From: an uncultured delta proteobacterium
Lineage (GTDB): Bacteria > RBG-13-61-14 > DRUE01
Length of the DNA stretch: 5,412 nucleotides
Reading direction: 5' to 3'
Assembly (NCBI GenBank): GCA_903930515.1
Contig: CAIYYW010000143.1
Span: forward strand, 1 to 5,412
The notes under the pieces were generated by a model that made no database searches, was not told where the DNA came from, and saw nothing but the letters and a program-made list of their open reading frames with translations. The translations under genes and the position numbers were made by a program. Of the stretch, positions 1-5,382 are shown piece by piece. Position 1 is the stretch's first letter; the number at the start of each line of letters is the position of its first letter.

Positions 1-523
1 CACCGCCGGCGTTATACCCCCTATTTTTGCGTCCTCCCTGCTCAGCTTCCCCCTGACCTTCAGTCAGTTCTTCCCCACGGAAAATCCCATCTTTGACTGG
101 CTGAAGACCGCGCTCTCGTCCCTGAGTTGGGAATATAACACCCTGTACGGGGTTATGATCATCTTCTTCACCTTCTTCTATACCGCGGTGGTGTTCAACC
201 CGATTGATGTGGCGGAAAACCTCAAGCGCCACGGCGGATACATCCCCGGGGTTCGGCCCGGACAAAACACCTCGGACTATATTGACCGGGTGTTGACCAG
301 GATTACCACGGTGGGGGCCTTATATCTCGCGGTGGTGTGCATCCTGCCTTCCCTCTTGATCAATGCCTCAGGCGTAAGTTTCTACTTCGGAGGCACCAGT
401 TTGCTGATCGTGGTCGGAGTGGCTATGGACACGGCCCAGCAAATTGAAGCGCATCTTCTGGCCCGCAGCTATGACGGATTTTTGGGCCCCAAAGGCGCGA
501 CTATTAAAGGGAGGAAAAGATAG
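1..523 (+). CDS. secY: Protein translocase subunit SecY, C-terminal part (5' end outside window)
   Basis: SecY is the channel-forming inner-membrane subunit of the SecYEG translocon, which threads unfolded proteins across or into the cytoplasmic membrane. The reading frame is open from base 2 and gives 173 residues before TAG at 521-523, roughly the last 40% of a typical ~430-440 residue SecY. Visible in order: the end of TM7 ([13 protein letters not shown]), a periplasmic loop, TM8 starting near base 150 and ending in [10 protein letters not shown], the large cytoplasmic C5 loop with [10 protein letters not shown] and [13 protein letters not shown]9 ([16 protein letters not shown]), TM10 ([15 protein letters not shown]) and a basic cytoplasmic tail. 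The Arg in GVRPG corresponds to the C5-loop arginine important for SecA and ribosome function in E. coli. The tail has an unusual GPKGAT stretch before the terminal basic residues. It sits directly upstream of adk as in many spc operons. The family assignment is secure; only the N-terminal part is missing, because of the window edge. Confidence 0.97.
   Translation, partial: TAGVIPPIFASSLLSFPLTFSQFFPTENPIFDWLKTALSSLSWEYNTLYGVMIIFFTFFYTAVVFNPIDVAENLKRHGGYIPGVRPGQNTSDYIDRVLTRITTVGALYLAVVCILPSLLINASGVSFYFGGTSLLIVVGVAMDTAQQIEAHLLARSYDGFLGPKGATIKGRKR
509..514 (+). promoter_or_regulatory. Shine-Dalgarno of adk, inside the end of secY
   Basis: GGGAGG lies 11 bases before the adk ATG at 526 and is embedded in the last codons of secY. 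Ribosomes finishing secY would pass over or stop next to this site, so translational coupling of adk to secY is likely. The spacing is at the long end of normal. Confidence 0.7.
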
Positions 524-525
524 AG

Positions 526-1173
526 ATGAGGATGATATTATTGGGACCGCCCGGGTCCGGCAAAGGCACCCAGGCCCAGAAGCTGATTGAAAAATTCCAG
601 GTTCCACAGGTGTCCACCGGAGACCTCTTCCGATCCGCGGCCAAGAACCAGACCGCACTCGGAAAAAAGGCCAAGGAATATATGGACCGCGGGGCGCTGG
701 TTCCGGATCAAGTGGTGATCGGGATGGTGGAAGAGCGGATGAAACAGCCCGATTGCAAAAAAGGGTTTATCCTGGACGGATTTCCCAGGACTATCCCCCA
801 GGCCCAGGCGTTGGATAAAATGCTGGCCGGTCTGGGGATGAATGTGGACGCGGTGGTGGAAGTTGATGTCCCGGACCAGGAAGTGGTGAGAAGGATTTCC
901 GGACGGAGGACCTGCCGGAATTGTTCGGCGATGTATCATATTGAGTTCAATAAGCCCAAGGCCGCCGGCAAGTGTGATAAATGCGGGAGCGAGCTTTATC
1001 AGCGGGACGATGACAAAGAAGAAGTGATCAAGTCCCGGCTCAAGGTATATCACGACCAGACCGCGCCCCTGGTGGAATTTTACAGCAAGAAAAATTTGGT
1101 GAAAAAAGTGGACGGAATAGGATCCATTGATGAAATCTTCGGGAAAGTGATTGGAGCGCTCGGGGCGAAGTGA
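526..1173 (+). CDS. adk: Adenylate kinase, long form with zinc-type LID
   Basis: Adk catalyses the reversible reaction ATP + AMP = 2 ADP in the cytoplasm. The product is 215 residues, normal for the long bacterial form. The P-loop GPPGSGKGT is at residues 7-15, followed by the AMP-binding segment with TGDLFR (31-36) and GALVPD (56-61), and the conserved DGFPRT at 84-89. The LID domain carries Cys130-X2-Cys133 and Cys150-X2-Cys153, the four-cysteine structural zinc site found in Gram-positive and some Gram-negative Adks but absent from E. coli Adk. The ATG at 526 is chosen because it starts two bases after the secY stop, follows a GGGAGG motif and places the P-loop at the usual distance from the N-terminus. 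The stop codon shares a base with the map start. The gene appears intact. Confidence 0.97.
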   Translation: MRMILLGPPGSGKGTQAQKLIEKFQVPQVSTGDLFRSAAKNQTALGKKAKEYMDRGALVPDQVVIGMVEERMKQPDCKKGFILDGFPRTIPQAQALDKMLAGLGMNVDAVVEVDVPDQEVVRRISGRRTCRNCSAMYHIEFNKPKAAGKCDKCGSELYQRDDDKEEVIKSRLKVYHDQTAPLVEFYSKKNLVKKVDGIGSIDEIFGKVIGALGAK

Positions 1174-1925
1174 TGGTGGTTTTAAGAACAATGAGTGAAA
1201 TTGAAAAGATGAAAAGGCCCAACCGGATCGTGGCCGAAATCCTGGCCGAGTTGAAAGAACTCTGTCGGCCCGGCCGGACCACCTTTGAGCTGGAGGAGCG
1301 CAGCCGCGAGTTGGTGGAAAAATATCAGGTCAAGTCGGCTTTCCATCAATACCGGGGATACCCCGATTACCTCTGCGCATCCGTCAACGAGGAAGTCGTT
1401 CACGGGATTCCTTCCCGCAAAAAAGTCCTTCGGGAAGGAGACATCATCAGCTTGGATTTCGGGGTGATTGATGACGGATTTTACGGAGACGCCGCCTTTA
1501 CCGTGGAAGTGGGGCAGGTGGAACCGGCGGTTAAAAAAATGGTCGAAGTGACGAAGGAATCCCTCTCCCGGGCCATTGCCCAGTGCCGGGTGGGAAACCA
1601 TTTGAGCGACATCGCCCAAGCGGTTCAGACCTGGGTGGAATCCAACGGCTTTTCCGTGGTCCGTGATTTTGTCGGACACGGCATTGGCCGGAACCTTCAC
1701 GAAGACCCGCAGGTGCCCAACTTCGGGATTCCCAAGCCGAACCTCAAACTCCGCGAGGGAATGGTCCTGGCTTTGGAGCCGATGGTGAACCTGGGGACCT
1801 GGCGGGTAAGGATTCTGGATGACGGTTGGACCGTGGTGACCGAGGATGGCAAACCCAGCGCCCATTTTGAGCATACCGTTGCGATCACGGAAAAAGGACC
1901 CCTGGTCCTGAGCCGGGTGAACTGA
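1173..1925 (+). CDS. map: Methionine aminopeptidase, type I
   Basis: Map removes the initiator Met from nascent proteins in the cytoplasm after deformylation, when the second residue is small. From the ATG at 1173 the product is 250 residues, close to the 264 of E. coli. The five metal ligands of the pita-bread fold are all present: Asp95 (LDFG), Asp106 (YGDAA), His169 (GHGIG), Glu202 (LEPM) and Glu233 (FEHT). His77 in VVHGIP matches the conserved catalytic-site His. All are shifted by exactly two residues from E. coli numbering. No N-terminal SH3-binding or zinc extension is present, so this is type Ia-like. The start at 1173 gives [13 protein letters not shown], which aligns with the usual start of the family. 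It overlaps the adk stop in a TGATG arrangement, implying coupled reinitiation. GTG at 1170 and ATG at 1191 are alternatives; the latter would remove a conserved first strand. The only upstream SD-like sequence, GGAG at 1153-1156, is weak. Confidence 0.96.
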   Translation: MVVLRTMSEIEKMKRPNRIVAEILAELKELCRPGRTTFELEERSRELVEKYQVKSAFHQYRGYPDYLCASVNEEVVHGIPSRKKVLREGDIISLDFGVIDDGFYGDAAFTVEVGQVEPAVKKMVEVTKESLSRAIAQCRVGNHLSDIAQAVQTWVESNGFSVVRDFVGHGIGRNLHEDPQVPNFGIPKPNLKLREGMVLALEPMVNLGTWRVRILDDGWTVVTEDGKPSAHFEHTVAITEKGPLVLSRVN

Positions 1926-1927
1926 GA

Positions 1928-2167
1928 ATGGTGGAAGAGAAGAGACCCAAAGGCGGAAAGGCGCAGCCCCTGGAAGTGGAAGGAACGGTCCGGGAGTTGC
2001 TCCCCAACGCCCATTTTATGGTGGAGCTGGAAAACGGACACAAGGTGTTGGCGCATATCTCGGGAAAGATGAGGATGCATTACATTAAGATCGTTCGCGG
2101 CGATCGGGTCAAGGTGGAGATCAGCCCCTATGACCTGACCAAAGGCCGGATTATTTATCGGGAATAG
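1928..2167 (+). CDS. infA: Translation initiation factor IF-1
   Basis: IF-1 binds the ribosomal A site on the 30S subunit and helps IF-2 and IF-3 select the initiator tRNA. The product is 79 residues with the single OB-fold of the family. Recognisable conserved blocks are [10 protein letters not shown] (18-27), [18 protein letters not shown] (32-49) and [10 protein letters not shown] (66-75). It carries about eight more N-terminal residues than the 72-residue E. coli protein, and these are basic and Gly-rich ([10 protein letters not shown]). The ATG at 1928 is two bases after the map stop, and no other ATG precedes the OB fold, so this start is taken even though no good Shine-Dalgarno sequence is visible upstream. 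Translation probably depends on ribosomes terminating map. infA next to rpmJ is a classic arrangement in non-enteric bacteria. Confidence 0.96.
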   Translation: MVEEKRPKGGKAQPLEVEGTVRELLPNAHFMVELENGHKVLAHISGKMRMHYIKIVRGDRVKVEISPYDLTKGRIIYRE

Positions 2168-2178
2168 GGGGAAAAGTT

Positions 2179-2292
2179 ATGAAAGTAGCAGCATCGGTGA
2201 AACCAAGATGCCGGAAATGCAAGGTAATCCGGAGACACGGCGTGGTACGGGTGATTTGTGAAAACCCCAGGCACAAACAGCGGCAGGGATAG
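2179..2292 (+). CDS. rpmJ: 50S ribosomal protein L36, zinc-binding form
   Basis: This 37-codon gene encodes L36, the smallest large-subunit protein, which binds 23S rRNA near the peptidyl-transferase region and stabilises it. The translation begins [20 protein letters not shown] and ends PRHKQRQG, the typical L36 signature. The zinc ribbon ligands Cys11, Cys14, Cys27 and His32 are all present, so this is the C+ (zinc) form, not the zinc-free paralog induced by zinc starvation in some bacteria. The ATG at 2179 follows a G-rich Shine-Dalgarno sequence (GGGGG, 2167-2171) that overlaps the infA stop codon. The length equals the usual 37-38 residues. The gene lies 11 bases after infA, and its stop overlaps the rpsM ribosome-binding site. 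Confidence 0.97.
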   Translation: MKVAASVKPRCRKCKVIRRHGVVRVICENPRHKQRQG

Positions 2293-2296
2293 GAGG
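2291..2296 (+). promoter_or_regulatory. Shine-Dalgarno of rpsM overlapping the rpmJ stop
   Basis: A perfect AGGAGG overlaps the last two bases of the rpmJ TAG and lies six bases before the rpsM ATG at 2303. The overlap with the stop codon suggests tight coupling. It also leaves no intergenic room for an E. coli-style alpha-operon leader before rpsM. Confidence 0.85.
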
Positions 2297-2302
2297 TTGT
2301 GA

Positions 2303-2683
2303 ATGACCAGAATCGCAGGAGTGGATCTTCCTAATAAACCCGTCTGGGTGGCGCTCGGCTACATTTACGGGATCGGGAAATCGCGGGCCAAGGAGATCGT
2401 GGATCAGGCGAGGATTAACCCGAGGATCCGGGCCAATGATCTGAGCGAGACCCAGGTGGCCACGATCCGGAAGATCATTGACGAGAGTTATAAGGTGGAA
2501 GGAGAGCTGCGCAAGGAAGTCCAGATGAACATCAAGCGTTTGATTGATCTGGGTTGCTACCGAGGTCTGCGCCACCGCAAGAACCTTCCCGTGCGCGGAC
2601 AGCGGACGCACACCAACGCCCGGACCAGAAAAGGCCGCCGTCCCCCCATCGCGATCCGGAAGAAGGTCGCGGTAAAAGCCTAA
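2303..2683 (+). CDS. rpsM: 30S ribosomal protein S13
   Basis: S13 sits in the head of the 30S subunit, contacts the P-site tRNA through its C-terminal tail and forms bridges to the 50S subunit. The product is 126 residues, slightly longer than the 118 of E. coli. The N-terminal part [10 protein letters not shown] and the helix-hairpin-like segment [12 protein letters not shown] (21-32) are typical, followed by [15 protein letters not shown] (66-80). The hallmark basic block with [15 protein letters not shown] (88-102) and TNARTRKG (104-111) is intact. The extreme C-terminus ([13 protein letters not shown]) differs from the more usual short Lys-rich ending and accounts for the extra length. 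The start is fixed by the AGGAGG six bases upstream. It is first in the S13-S11-S4-alpha-L17 run characteristic of the alpha operon. Confidence 0.97.
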   Translation: MTRIAGVDLPNKPVWVALGYIYGIGKSRAKEIVDQARINPRIRANDLSETQVATIRKIIDESYKVEGELRKEVQMNIKRLIDLGCYRGLRHRKNLPVRGQRTHTNARTRKGRRPPIAIRKKVAVKA

Positions 2684-2702
2684 AAATTAAAGAGGAGAAG
2701 AA

Positions 2703-3134
2703 ATGGCAGAAAAGGAAAAACCTCAGACTGGTCCGGCAACCGGCGCGCCGGCCCCGGCGGCCAAGCCGAAGAAGAAAATTCGGAAGTTCGCCGAGCACGC
2801 CACGGTGCATATTCAGAGCACTTTCAACAACACCATCATCACCATCACCGATGAGCGTGGGAATGTGATCTGCTGGGCCAGCGGCGGAACCGTCGGCTTC
2901 AAGGGCAGCCGCAAAAGCACCCCCTTTGCCGCACAGCAGGCTGCCAGCGAAGTCGCCCGCAAGGCCCAGGAAATGGGAGTGAAATCCCTGGCCGTGTTCA
3001 TCAAGGGACCGGGTTCCGGACGGGAATCCGCGCTCCGGGCGCTCCAGGCTTCCGGGATGAGGATCACCACTATCCGGGATGTCACCCCCATTCCCCATAA
3101 CGGCTGCCGTCCGCCCAAGAGAAGAAGGGTATAA
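2703..3134 (+). CDS. rpsK: 30S ribosomal protein S11 with N-terminal Ala/Pro extension
   Basis: S11 is part of the 30S platform and helps shape the mRNA exit region with S7 and S18. The product is 143 residues against 129 in E. coli. Conserved blocks are [16 protein letters not shown] (39-54), [14 protein letters not shown] (65-78), KGPGSGRE and the C-terminal [18 protein letters not shown] (126-143). The added length is all at the N-terminus: residues 1-20 are rich in Ala, Pro, Gly and Thr and low in conserved positions, followed by a basic KPKKKIRK stretch that resembles the normal N-terminus. The ATG at 2703 has AGGAG five bases upstream (2693-2697), so the extension is very likely translated. 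A downstream start is not available: no ATG or GTG occurs in frame between the initiator and the conserved core. The gap to rpsM is 19 bases. Confidence 0.96.
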   Translation: MAEKEKPQTGPATGAPAPAAKPKKKIRKFAEHATVHIQSTFNNTIITITDERGNVICWASGGTVGFKGSRKSTPFAAQQAASEVARKAQEMGVKSLAVFIKGPGSGRESALRALQASGMRITTIRDVTPIPHNGCRPPKRRRV

Positions 3135-3139
3135 GGAGG
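3134..3139 (+). promoter_or_regulatory. Shine-Dalgarno that fixes the GTG start of rpsD
   Basis: AGGAGG begins on the last base of the rpsK stop codon and lies six bases before GTG at 3146. Its optimal spacing supports GTG as the true initiator of S4; the codons that follow give ARNTDAQCRIC, the expected S4 N-terminus. Confidence 0.85.
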
Positions 3140-3145
3140 AATCGA

Positions 3146-3775
3146 GTGGCAAGAAATACCGATGCACAGTGCAGGATTTGTCGCCGGGATGGTCTGAAAC
3201 TTTATCTCAAAGGCGAGCGTTGCTTCACCGAAAAATGCGCGGTGGACCGCCGCAACTTTCCGCCCGGACAGCACGGTCATTTTCGCGGCAAGCCCAGCGA
3301 TTACGGAGTGCGGCTCCGGGAAAAGCAGAAGGTCAAGGACATTTACGGGATTATGGAGAGACAGTTCGAGCTTTATGTCACCAAGGCCGAGCGGATGAAA
3401 GGCATTACCGGATACAACCTCCTACTGGTGGTCGAGCAACGGCTTGATAATATAGCGTACCGGATGGGGTTCGCGACCAGCCGCAGCCAGGGAAGACAAC
3501 TGGTCCGGCATCGCCACATCCTGGTCAACGGCCGCATTGTCAACATCCCCTCGTTCCAGGTCAAGATCGGGGATGTGGTCGAGCTGAAAGAGAAGAGCAG
3601 GAAGAATGAGCGGATCAAGCAAGCCCTGGCCGCAGTTGAAGCCCGCGGCGGCATTCCTCGTTGGTTGGATGTGAACCGCGATTTGTTCAAGGGAGTGGTC
3701 GCGGACCTGCCCAAACGCGAAGAGCTGACCATGCCGATCCAGGAACAGTTGATCGTTGAATTCTACTCACGATAA
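3146..3775 (+). CDS. rpsD: 30S ribosomal protein S4, zinc-finger form, GTG start
   Basis: S4 is a primary 16S rRNA binder that nucleates 30S body assembly; in several bacteria it also represses its own operon. The product is 209 residues, the normal size. An N-terminal zinc finger has Cys9-X2-Cys12 and Cys26-X4-Cys31, as in Thermus S4 and unlike the reduced site of E. coli S4. The conserved RRNFPPGQHG is at 35-44. The S4 RNA-binding domain (about 99-160) contains QRLDNIAYRMGFATSR and ILVNGRIVNIPSFQVKIGD. The C-terminus MPIQEQLIVEFYSR is canonical. The start is GTG, chosen because of the well-spaced AGGAGG and the match to family N-termini. The gene is 11 bases after rpsK and 25 bases before rpoA, the arrangement found in alpha operons of Proteobacteria and Thermus but not in Bacillus, where rpsD is elsewhere. 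Any feedback by S4 would need a target site that I cannot identify. Confidence 0.97.
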   Translation: MARNTDAQCRICRRDGLKLYLKGERCFTEKCAVDRRNFPPGQHGHFRGKPSDYGVRLREKQKVKDIYGIMERQFELYVTKAERMKGITGYNLLLVVEQRLDNIAYRMGFATSRSQGRQLVRHRHILVNGRIVNIPSFQVKIGDVVELKEKSRKNERIKQALAAVEARGGIPRWLDVNRDLFKGVVADLPKREELTMPIQEQLIVEFYSR

Positions 3776-3789
3776 TCCTTAAAACCAAA

Positions 3790-3795
3790 GGGGAG
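3790..3795 (+). promoter_or_regulatory. Shine-Dalgarno of rpoA
   Basis: GGGGAG lies five bases before the rpoA ATG at 3801, inside the 25-base rpsD-rpoA gap, the widest intergenic space between genes in the window. That gap shows no promoter-like -35/-10 pair or stable hairpin. Confidence 0.75.
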
Positions 3796-3800
3796 AAAAA

Positions 3801-4826
3801 ATGCAGAGAAGCTGGAAAACTCTGATTAAACCTAAAAAATTGGAAGGCGATCTCGAATCCCTGACCGAAACCTACGGCCGTTTCACCGCGGAACCGCTTG
3901 AGCGCGGCTTCGGGATCACCCTCGGAAACGCCTTGCGCCGGGTCTTGCTCAGTTCCATCCCGGGCGCCGCGATTGTAGCCGTTAAAATTGACGGCGTGCT
4001 CCACGAGTTCTCTACCATCCCCGGCATAACCGAGGATGTGACCGAGTTGTTGCTCAACCTCAAAGGCGTGATCGTCAAATATCGCGGAGACCCCGTCAAG
4101 CAGTTCATCCTGGCCGCGGAAGGCCCGACCGAAGTCACCGCCAAGGACATCGTAACCGACGGCACGGTTGAAATCGTCAACCCGGATCATCACCTGGCCA
4201 CCCTGGGAAAGAATACCGCCTTGAAAATGGAACTCTGGATCAAATCCGGAAGAGGATATGTCCCCTCCGAGCGCAACAAGGACAGGTCCTATCCGGTCGG
4301 GACCATCCCGATGGATTCCATCTTCTCCCCGGTGACCAAGGTCAATTTCAATGTCACCAACGCCCGGGTCGGACGGGTAACCGATTATGACCGGCTCACC
4401 CTGGAAATCTGGACCAACGGTGGAATCCAACCCGCAGAATCCGTCGGTATCGCCGGCAAAATTCTCAAAGACCAGCTCACCGTCTTCATCCCCTTTGAGG
4501 CCAAAGAGGTTTACTCCCCGATGGCGGAGGAGGATGAGGAATTGGTTAGGCCGGAACTTAACCCCAACCTCTACCGTTTGGTGGACGAACTGGAGTTGAG
4601 CGTCCGCGCCGCCAATTGCCTGCGCGGGATGGGCGTCCGCCTGATCGGAGACTTGGTCCAGAAATCAGAGCCCGAGCTGCTCAAGACCAAGAACTTCGGA
4701 CGGAAATCATTGAACGAGATCAAGGAACTGCTCTCCACGATGGGACTCGCCCTCGGGATGAACCTGGAAAATTTCCCGGACCCCAAAATGGAAGAGAAAC
4801 TTAAGAAGGGAGCTCCCAAAAAATGA
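3801..4826 (+). CDS. rpoA: DNA-directed RNA polymerase subunit alpha
   Basis: The alpha subunit dimerises to start assembly of RNA polymerase core and contacts upstream promoter DNA and activators through its C-terminal domain. The product is 341 residues (E. coli has 329). The N-terminal domain shows ETYGRFTAEPLERGFGITLG (23-42) and NALRRVLLSSIPGAA (43-57), the dimer and beta-contact region, then HEFSTIPGITEDV (68-80), VNPDHHLATL (127-136), SGRGYVPSERN (149-159) and NARVGRVTDYDRLTLEIWT (187-205). After an acidic linker near 241-255, the C-terminal domain (about 257-325) carries the DNA-contact determinant: Arg269, Asn272, Cys273, Asn298, Gly300, Lys302 and Ser303 match E. coli Arg265, Asn268, Cys269, Asn294, Gly296, Lys298 and Ser299. 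UP-element binding should therefore be retained. The tail ends with a basic KLKKGAPKK. The ATG at 3801 has GGGGAG five bases upstream. The stop overlaps the rplQ start by four bases. Confidence 0.98.
   Translation: MQRSWKTLIKPKKLEGDLESLTETYGRFTAEPLERGFGITLGNALRRVLLSSIPGAAIVAVKIDGVLHEFSTIPGITEDVTELLLNLKGVIVKYRGDPVKQFILAAEGPTEVTAKDIVTDGTVEIVNPDHHLATLGKNTALKMELWIKSGRGYVPSERNKDRSYPVGTIPMDSIFSPVTKVNFNVTNARVGRVTDYDRLTLEIWTNGGIQPAESVGIAGKILKDQLTVFIPFEAKEVYSPMAEEDEELVRPELNPNLYRLVDELELSVRAANCLRGMGVRLIGDLVQKSEPELLKTKNFGRKSLNEIKELLSTMGLALGMNLENFPDPKMEEKLKKGAPKK
4806..4812 (+). promoter_or_regulatory. Shine-Dalgarno of rplQ inside rpoA
   Basis: AAGGGAG lies ten bases before the rplQ ATG at 4823 and within the last codons of rpoA. 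With the ATGA stop/start overlap it supports coupled translation of L17 after alpha. Confidence 0.7.
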
Positions 4827-5314
4827 GACACCGCAAGTCAGGAAAAAAACTCAGCCGGACCCGAGAGCATCGCAAGGCGATGTTTCGAAATATGGTCACC
4901 TCCTTATTGGAAAGAGGACGGATCGAAACCACCCTGGCCAAGGCCAAGGCCGTGAGACCGGTTGCGGAGAAAATCATCACCTTGGCTAAGCGCAATACCC
5001 TTCATTCCAAAAAAATGGTTTTTTCCTTTATCACCAAGGAATTTATCGTCCGGAAACTATTTGACAAAATCGCTCCGGAATTCAAGGACCGTCCCGGAGG
5101 ATACACCCGGATCATCCGAACCCATACCCGCCGAGGGGACGCCGCGCAAATGGCGCTCTTGGAATTGGTTGGAAGCGAAATCGCGGTTTCGCCCGAGACC
5201 GGAGAAAAATCCGAAAAACCGGCCAAATCCGAAAAACCGGCCAAATCCGAAAAGAAGGAAAAAGCGCCTAAATCCCCGAAGAAGCCGAAAGCCGCGAAAG
5301 CAGAGAAGAAATAA
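4823..5314 (+). CDS. rplQ: 50S ribosomal protein L17 with Lys-rich repetitive C-terminal tail
   Basis: L17 is a 23S rRNA-binding protein near the exit of the peptide tunnel on the solvent side of the 50S subunit. The core (residues 1 to about 117) is typical: MRHRKSGKKLSRTREHRKAM (1-20), LFRN-type segment FRNMVTSLLERGRIETT (21-37), KAVRPVAEKIITLAKR (42-57), GGYTRIIRTHTRRGDAA (92-108) and LLELV. The full length is 163 residues, against about 115-130 in most bacteria. The extra 46 or so residues are a low-complexity tail made mainly of Lys, Glu, Ala, Pro and Ser. It includes KSEKPA twice in tandem (129-134, 135-140), a partial third copy, and SPKK at 151-154, with an H1-histone-like composition. 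The tail is continuous with the core with no frameshift, and ends at TAA 5312-5314. The start overlaps the rpoA stop as ATGA. It is the last ribosomal gene here, as is usual for the alpha operon. Confidence 0.96.
   Translation: MRHRKSGKKLSRTREHRKAMFRNMVTSLLERGRIETTLAKAKAVRPVAEKIITLAKRNTLHSKKMVFSFITKEFIVRKLFDKIAPEFKDRPGGYTRIIRTHTRRGDAAQMALLELVGSEIAVSPETGEKSEKPAKSEKPAKSEKKEKAPKSPKKPKAAKAEKK
5207..5253 (+). repeat. Tandem 18-base repeat in the rplQ tail
   Basis: AAATCCGAAAAACCGGCC occurs twice back to back with no mismatch (5207-5224 and 5225-5242), followed by an 11-base partial copy (5243-5253). The unit is in frame and encodes KSEKPA. The exact identity at synonymous positions points to recent duplication by slippage rather than selection on the amino acids alone. 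Confidence 0.9.
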
Positions 5315-5359
5315 GTCCTTCTTTTTGGGCGCGCCGCTTTCAATGTGCGAGCACCTTCT

Positions 5360-5382
5360 TGTGCTGAGCTTGCCGAAGCATA
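5360..5382. repeat. Inverted-repeat element resembling the widespread CTGAGCTTGTCGAAG intergenic repeat
   Basis: TGCT at 5362-5365 pairs with AGCA at 5377-5380 around GAGCTTGCCGA; allowing one G-T pair, the stem extends to six base pairs over 5360-5365 and 5377-5382. The core CTGAGCTTGCCGAAG differs by one base from the CTGAGCTTGTCGAAG motif that I recall as a common dispersed intergenic repeat in many bacterial genomes, where the bases flanking the core vary but remain complementary. This copy lies 45 bases after the rplQ stop. It lacks a following T-tract, so it is not an obvious intrinsic terminator. The 5315-5412 segment otherwise shows no gene, clear promoter or terminator. Confidence 0.45.

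Noticed and set aside
1170-1172. GTG at 1170 as the map start
   Set aside because: The ATG at 1173 gives a better match to family N-termini and the TGATG overlap with adk is a standard coupling arrangement; neither has a strong SD, so one extra residue cannot be fully excluded.
538-1191. 217-codon minus-strand open frame opposite adk
   Set aside because: It mirrors the adk coding frame, its composition is His/Pro/Leu-rich as expected for an antisense shadow, and it has no recognisable domain.
1182-1874. 230-codon minus-strand open frame opposite map
   Set aside because: Shadow of a complete methionine aminopeptidase gene with all metal ligands on the plus strand.
2740-2751. Perfect 12-base palindrome CCGGCGCGCCGG in rpsK
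   Set aside because: It falls in the Gly-Ala-Pro codons of the S11 extension, is GC-only and has no loop to form a hairpin; chance is sufficient.
2532-3167. 211-codon minus-strand open frame opposite rpsM and rpsK
   Set aside because: It covers parts of two well-supported ribosomal genes and has a low-complexity Gly/Ser/Arg composition with no domain.
3687-4430. Long open frame of 247 codons on the minus strand opposite rpsD and rpoA
   Set aside because: It lies fully antisense to two clearly recognised genes, has no family motif and arises from the codon bias of the plus-strand genes.
5302-5326. Possible terminator: AGAAG/CTTCT stem over the rplQ stop followed by T residues
   Set aside because: The stem is short, AT-rich with a nine-base loop, and most of the T-run is consumed in the stem, with GC-rich sequence following at once.
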